A DNA stretch of 64,000 nucleotides. Source: Xenopus tropicalis. Its lineage: Eukaryota; Chordata; Amphibia; Anura; Pipidae. The position numbers were made by a program, and so were the translations under genes. Positions 58,701 to 64,000 of the stretch are shown one piece after another. The stretch lies in contig NC_030677.2 in the NCBI RefSeq assembly GCF_000004195.4, forward strand, positions 173,030,019-173,094,018, read 5' to 3'. Under the pieces are notes generated by a model. That model was not told where the DNA came from. It worked only from the letters and a program-made list of their open reading frames with translations, and made no database searches. The first letter of the stretch is position 1. Each line of letters starts with the position of its first letter.

Positions 58701-59090
58701 TCGATTAGGGGTTCTGCTTTGGTGCACATTCATTTAATGTGTTCATTATTGAGGAGGGCATAAAAACATGTAAATATGTAATGTGATAATACACAGAACA
58801 ACAAAACCATCAAGGAAGGATCATTTTTACAGGGGATCTTGACAAACTGGCAATTTGGGCTGCTACAGTGTTAATAACTGTACAGTTATGGACTTTAAAA
58901 AGTACATACAGATTTAAAAATATGTGAGCTGCTTAAAATCTTAAGCAGGGACTAAGATGAAAAGGTGGATACGATTTACAGTAGGAATGGTTAATTCTTT
59001 TCCTTTACAAGGTGCTTGTAATGCTATCTAAAATATACAGATCTATTTTGGTTTTCACTATTTAAAAAGGGATATTATTGAATATAAAAA
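55800..59090. other. intronic DNA, nothing recognised
   Basis: About 3.3 kb of AT-rich intron without clear repeat boundaries, exons or tandem arrays. Confidence 0.35.
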
Positions 59091-59094
59091 GAAA

Positions 59095-59190
59095 GCTTAA
59101 AGAAGGACAACTAAGCTGATAGAAGGTCTTAGTTATGAATAAAGCCTGGCTAGGTTGGAGTTGTTTATGCTGGAGAAGAGGCACTAACAT
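59095..59190 (+). mobile_element. degraded CR1-like LINE fragment
   Basis: GAAGGACAACTAAGCTGATA, GGCTAGGTTGGAGTTGTTTA and GCTGGAGAAGAGGC correspond to the sequence just before and overlapping the start of the CR1 block at 50520 (GGTTGGGGTTGTTTTCTCTG). Confidence 0.5.
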
Positions 59191-59217
59191 TTATACATCT
59201 TTGTTAAGGCCTAAAGA

Positions 59218-59632
59218 AGTTTAAACCCAAAAATTACATCGCACCTGATAAAGACTTTTAACAACAATGTGTTCAGTAATTACATGTTTTAAAGTGTAGA
59301 TGTAATTGCTATTAAAATATATCTGTCTGGCCATTAAATTTCTCAGAACCTCCTGCTGGTTTCGATCAGAAGATATCTTTCCTCCAAACCTTGCATGCTT
59401 TTAACCATCTGTTGTTTAGCTTACTTCTGCTACATTATTTCAGCAGTCAGAACCAGCAGAGAGGAGAATAGCAAGAGACAGACCGATAAAGCTTTCTATA
59501 CCAATTACATTTACAGATAACTTTGTCACTGAAAATGTATCATTTATTTGTACTGGAAAGTTCTTTTTTTAAAATTACATTTTCTGTCATTATAGAAAAT
59601 GTTCTATTTGGGTTTACAACTCCTGTAAAGGT
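59218..59632. mobile_element. degraded T2-like MITE
   Basis: TTTAAACCCAAAAATTACAT on the left and TTTGGGTTTACAACTCCTG on the right are loosely inverted, as in T2-type elements. The TTAA flanks are eroded. Confidence 0.4.
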
Positions 59633-59639
59633 ATCTTTA

Positions 59640-62355
59640 TGCTGAGCTGGCATGGCTGTGCAGGGTTAAATTGAAAAGTTCACCTTTAAGCTCACATGTC
59701 TATGCACCTGTGTTGGTGAAGGTTTTTGCTTGTGTAATAAATTCTTCATTTTTAAACAAGACCAAACATACCGAAGCTCTGTGTTTCATGTTACGATATC
59801 CCTGGGGTACATGCGTAATGTTTGACTTCTAACTTGCTATTAAAGTATTTCATTTATATATTTATTTTTGATACCTGGAGGGAAATGTATAACTGGCAAA
59901 TTATTAATGCATCTCTTACTAATTCTTGGTTTGTCATTTCAGGAAAGGCAATAATAGTATTTGATTGTAATTGCAAATTACAGCTCTTGATTTGCTGATA
60001 CATTTTATCAGATTTAGGCACACCTTCATTAATGGCACTAGGTACTCTACTAAAGGACTTTTCTCATCTGCTCCCTTCTTTTGGAAAGCAGTGATATTTA
60101 TCAAGCCATTTTGGCCATGCGTGAGTTCTTTCACTGAAGTGTGAAGTCTATGGATGATATTTAATTTGTTCTCAGCAATGAATGTGGCAGAGATGCAGAC
60201 TTGACATCCAAGTTTTGGCAGGTCTGGTCAGTGATTCAAAATAGGCATTTCATGTACACAGAGACCCCAACAGCCCCCTCCACAGGCTCTATAAATAATG
60301 ATGGTCAGTGGCATCTTACAGAACCCTCTGGCATTTGCCGGAATCTACAGATTACCAATCCAGGCCTGGGGTTGGCAGGGTAGGTGGTGGCAAAGAGACC
60401 CTTGTGTTAACCCCCTCCCCGTGAGAGCTGTGGCTTGCCTTGGATAATCTAGAAACTCACATTTAAACAAGTGCCAGGAAGGAAACATTATTGGAGGGGA
60501 AAACATATTCAATCTTAGTAGTTTAGGACTAGGTTATATGGAAGTAAAAACATTCCAATTATTTCAATTTTAAGCGAACATATCTGATATACCCAGGAGC
60601 AATCTTGTCAAGCTTTATAGAAAACTACTGTCAACACCTACTGAATTAGTCAACACAAGTGCAGCAGTCATTAGCACCAGGGGGCATACATTTCCCCAAG
60701 TTACAATACAATCTGCCTGCCTTGACTAGAACATTACTGGACTGGGTCCATAATACATAACTATATTCTCAACATGATACTGACAAGCTATTTGTTCATA
60801 CATCATATCTAATCAAAACTGTATAAATGGGACCTACCAGAATATTTTAGATGATCTTCAATAGTTTGATGTTGTCAAATACTTAAAATTGCATGTTAAA
60901 TTTAAAGAGAATGTAAACCATAGAATAATATTTTGCCTAAAAAAATGTAAATGTAATTCTAATTCTAAGTAACTTTCCAAAACATTCATTAAACATTGTC
61001 AGTCGTTTTAAGGTTATTTGGAAATGCAATTGCTACTGAAAGTAGGTTTTGTCTTTCCCTTTCTGCACTGCTGGTTATGTCTCATGAAACAATGAAGCAG
61101 AATCATATTTGCATGCTCGGTAACATGTATTGGATAGAAATAATTGTTATGTTAATCTAAGAGACTCTTTTAAGTCACCCAGTCACCTGCAGTAACAGGT
61201 CCAGCATTGTCATAGTCCGTAATTAGCACCCAAATCCTCCCCCACTGTTATGCATTTGCATAAATTGTATTATATTTTCTTTTAGGAGGTTAATTACTTT
61301 TTAAGGAATATTTCTGGCTTAGGAAATAGTAACAGGAGACAAAGATGTTAGGATTCTGTGTGTGAAAAATTAAGATGCTGAACTGTCTGTCTGCATTACT
61401 GTGATTTAGCACCCACCCCACTGAAATGCATGAAAATCTTAAACAGTGGAGCGGGAAGCGGGGAGCAGATGGAGCAAAGGGGCCAGTTCCTGGTCAACTG
61501 AATACTGATACCAGATCTGGCCAGTTTGGCTCATTGTGTAGCTGAACTGTCTATTGATTTGCCTTTTTGGCCTCTGGATTTAATGATCATATTTTTTCAC
61601 GTGGTCCCCGCTTTATATATTAAAAAAGATTGTATTTTCCTATGTGTGTTCATCTGTTGATACCACTTTCAGACTTGTATTTTAGTGTAAAAATAAGTTA
61701 ATTGTGCCTTTCTTTGCATTATAATTAACAGATACTTTTTATTCATAAAATATTGTATTTTTAGTAAATCCATGCAAGCAGCACAATAAGCAATCTGCAT
61801 GAATACAGATAGAAATTGGGGCTATATTTATAAACCAGAAATAACAGCTCATCTCTGTACCATTAACATAAAAGTCAGATCCGCATGGAGATCCTGAGTG
61901 ATTTCTTCAGCTTGCACCAACAGTATCTGGCCAAGCCCCAAACAGGTATTAGTCAGAGAGCCGTCACTTGGCCCACATACACAACTAAGCACCATCAGCC
62001 CATGTAGGCTAGATTAATAGAACATTTAATAAGGGACCTTTTTGGTCACTGATAAATATTCAAAGTGTTATATATATATATTATTCATAATTATTCAGCA
62101 TTCCTTTCTGATATGGAATCTGACAATCATAAGGGCTCATTGCTGCCCTGCTACAATTGAGGGTGCAGAAGAAGCAGAGGCAGTGTTCCTCACCTGCAGA
62201 TGGAGGTCAGCCTTGTCCATAGGGCAGCAGGTAAGTCCAGTTCCTGTTGCAGACAGATTCCATGGCTACTTGTTTAGGACAGTTCATTCATTTGCAAGGA
62301 AAACCTATACCTTGCAAGGGAAAACACTACTAAACCTATCCCCAAGGTCTTTTTA
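59640..62355. other. intronic DNA with one possible T2 end
   Basis: TTAAAGAGAATGTAAACC at 60902 resembles a T2-type left end without a visible partner. Nothing else was recognised. Confidence 0.35.
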
Positions 62356-62361
62356 ATAGTA

Positions 62362-62689
62362 CAGGTATGGGATCCCTTATCCGGAAACCCGTTATCCAGA
62401 AAGCTCTGAATTACGGAAAGCCTGTCTCCCATAGACTCCATTTTAATCAAATAATTCAGAATTTTAAAACTGATTTCCCTTTTCTCTGTAGTAATAAAAC
62501 AGTACCTTGTAATTGATCCCAACTAAGATACAAATAATCCTTATTGGATGCAAAACAATCCTATTGTTTTTAATTGCAGTTTTATTGATTCTTTAGTAGA
62601 CTTAAGGTATGGAGATCCAAATTACGGAAAGACCCCTTATCCGGAATACCCTTGGTCCCGAGCATTCTGGATAACGGGTCCTATACCTG
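62362..62689. mobile_element. MITE family G (328 bp), TA flanked
   Basis: CAGGTATGGGATCCCTTATC ... GATAACGGGTCCTATACCTG between TA at 62360-62361 and 62690-62691. Inner pairs include TCCGGAAACCCGTTATCC and CTTATCCGGAATACC. It ends only 73 bases before exon 3, so it lies in the branch-point neighbourhood without touching the splice site. Confidence 0.82.
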
Positions 62690-62762
62690 TACTGCTGAAA
62701 TAAATAATATAATCTATTTTATATTGTCATTTAATTAAAATATTGTTATATTTCTTTTACAG

Positions 62763-62814
62763 TATTGGCTGGATCCTATGAAGACAATTTCAGAGCACAG
62801 AGACTTGATCAGTA
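62763..62814 (+). CDS. epb41l4a: EPB41L4A, coding exon 3 (end of F1 lobe)
   Basis: A 52-bp exon encodes residues 69-85 (YWLDPMKTISEHRDLIS) plus the first base of codon 86. It follows TTTCTTTTACAG and ends at A62814 before GTAAGT, phase 1. The YWLDP motif is typical of the F1 lobe in 4.1 proteins. A GT three bases earlier (62812) is a weaker donor and would break the frame to exon 4. The exon lies within about 1 kb of exons 4 and 5, so the FERM exons are clustered after two long introns. Confidence 0.95.
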
Positions 62815-63256
62815 GTAAGTATTGTGTTTTGGAAGCGCTTGCAGTGGGGAATAAGCTAAGTGCTGACACAGCCACAATGTTGTTTTAAAATTGTTTTTAA
62901 AGTTTAGTTGTGCATCTAGTTGGAGCCAGATTTAGGCCATTTGAAACTATTTCAACTATAAGAAGACAGTTGCCAGGCATTATCAAGAAGCCAGAAATCT
63001 AAGCTTTTTATGATTTAGTGCTCCTTCAAAAAATGGTCACTACCATAACATGTGAAGATCACAGCTGCAAGGAATTATAATATTAGGCTAGAAAGTGTAT
63101 GTAGATTAATAGCATGTTCTTTTCACCCCATGGAGGGTGGGGCGCTGTATGGATACCTTTATTAGCGGCAGCAAGTTGTCTCAACACTGTTACTTTAATG
63201 CATATGCTATTCATTTTATATATAAAAGTGTATAACTGTGCTTTCTTGTCCTGCAG

Positions 63257-63335
63257 CTGGACCTCCCTACACTCTGTATTTTGGTGTTAAATTTTATGCT
63301 GAAGATCCTTGTAAACTGAAGGAAGAAATAACAAG
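63257..63335 (+). CDS. epb41l4a: EPB41L4A, coding exon 4 (F1/F2 junction)
   Basis: This 79-bp exon follows CTTGTCCTGCAG. It completes codon 86 (A+CT, Thr), encodes residues 87-111 ([20 protein letters not shown] then KEEIT) and gives two bases of codon 112. The donor at 63336 is GTAAGG, phase 2. The [13 protein letters not shown] and LKEEIT segments are the conserved F1-to-F2 transition of FERM domains. Intron 3 is only 442 bp. Confidence 0.96.
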
Positions 63336-63622
63336 GTAAGGTCTATACTAGCTAACCCAGCAATTTTCATTTACTTGCACGGCATTGCCTCTTCTTTCAG
63401 ATTATTGGGTTAGAATTGGCGCTACAGTTCCTAGTATAACTGCTTAATTATTCATGACTAATGGAATCAGTTATCTGGCTGATCTATAGTACATTATTGT
63501 GTTGGTAAAGGGAAAAAAAAAACAGGAGCCTTGGTAGGAGCCAGGTCTGATGGGCAAACGACTTGGCTTAGAAAACTAATTACAGGCTGATAACAGATTG
63601 ATTGTAATGTTTTATTTTTTAG

Positions 63623-63720
63623 GTATCAGTTTTTTCTACAAGTGAAACAGGATGTTCTTCAAGGACGCTTGCCATGTCCATTTAACATCGCTGCTCAGTT
63701 AGGAGCATATGCTATCCAGT
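63623..63720 (+). CDS. epb41l4a: EPB41L4A, coding exon 5 (FERM F2 lobe, gene continues)
   Basis: A 98-bp exon after a T-rich tract and TTTTTTAG. It completes Arg112 (AG+G), encodes residues 113-144 ([20 protein letters not shown] then [12 protein letters not shown]) and leaves one base before donor GTAAGT at 63721. The [19 protein letters not shown] block is the first helix region of the FERM F2 lobe (acyl-CoA-binding-protein-like fold). The next exon, expected to continue with SELGDY-like sequence, is not in the remaining 280 bases. The protein is therefore cut by the window edge; the rest of FERM and the C-terminal tail are missing. Confidence 0.96.
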
Positions 63721-63902
63721 GTAAGTATCTCTTTGCAAAAACTGGCACTTAGGTAAATTACTTTGTTCCAACAGGCCAAGGGATCTAAACTTCATAATGC
63801 TACTGTTGTCTCTCTGCCTAGAACTTATCAGCAGTAAAACAGGCCTTTATTTACTAACAATAACTAACTGGTTTCATTATTTGGCTGGGGTTTCCCTTTT
63901 AA

Positions 63903-64000
63903 AGGACAGCTCCAAATTATGCATAATGAAAAAAAATTAGTTCTAAAGGTTTTAAAAACATTTCAGTGATTTTGAAGTTATTTGTAGATGTAATTTGTAT
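63903..64000. mobile_element. T2-like MITE left end, cut by window edge
   Basis: TTAA (63899-63902) then AGGACAGCTCCAAATTATGC in intron 5. The right end is outside the window. Confidence 0.45.

Larger units (their letters stand above)
48793..62762 (+). other. epb41l4a: intron 2 of epb41l4a (about 14 kb)
   Basis: Donor GTGAGT at 48793 and acceptor TTTTACAG ending at 62762, phase 0. It holds the paired MITEs at 49.1-49.6 kb, the CR1 3' end, the nested 51.7-53.7 kb element, the 53.9-55.8 kb TTAA elements and a MITE ending 73 bases before the acceptor. Confidence 0.9.

Overview
The window looks like vertebrate genomic DNA from a pipid frog, most likely Xenopus (X. tropicalis rather than X. laevis is my impression, not proven). 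It has one spliced gene with very long introns, AT-rich non-coding DNA, and a dense load of short DNA transposons. Many of these have TTAA-flanked TTAAAGG termini (T2/Kolobok type) that I associate with Xenopus. CR1-like and Rex1/L2-like LINE remnants and a Tc1/mariner relic are also present. No bacterial gene structure, CRISPR array, rRNA or tRNA gene was seen.

The only gene I can support is the 5' part of epb41l4a (NBL4, a FERM-domain band 4.1-like protein) on the + strand. A CpG-rich promoter region (about 7300-7675) precedes exon 1 (7676-7774). Intron 1 is about 41 kb. Exon 2 is 48688-48792, intron 2 about 14 kb, then exon 3 62763-62814, exon 4 63257-63335 and exon 5 63623-63720. Phases agree at every junction and the spliced frame gives 144 residues plus one base. 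The gene continues past the window.

Everything else is upstream intergenic DNA (1-7300) or intron, mostly mobile and tandem repeats. Region by region: 290-4450 has nested MITEs and a 100-bp-arm snapback; 5128-6640 is a minus-strand LINE with an FADD reverse transcriptase motif; 14.6-15.0 kb is a TTAA-flanked palindrome; 16.8-17.7 kb is a dead Tc1 element; 19.04-21.99 kb is a 2.95-kb element with the remains of a Myb/SANT-like protein gene; 26.2 kb is a 34-bp minisatellite next to a 129-bp TG...CA insertion; 29.2-32.0 kb is a 2.8-kb TTAA-flanked element with about 32 copies of a ~62-bp repeat and a promoter-like GC-box cluster; 41-50 kb has paired Harbinger-like MITEs; 50.5-51.0 kb is a CR1 3' end; 51.7-53.7 kb is a Russian-doll structure of inverted arms around a second MITE around a 52-bp minisatellite; 53.9-55.8 kb and 62.4-62.7 kb hold more MITEs.

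The most interesting material is therefore transposon biology. Two unrelated MITE types have each gained a large internal minisatellite, one with an unexpanded sibling in the same window. A group of elements with GGGGC(N)GATTYACTAA termini appears to duplicate CTA, and one large member encodes a decayed Myb-like protein without any visible transposase. Two MITE families abut repeatedly with a shared target triplet. Superfamily names rest on termini and target-site duplications read by eye, without database searches.
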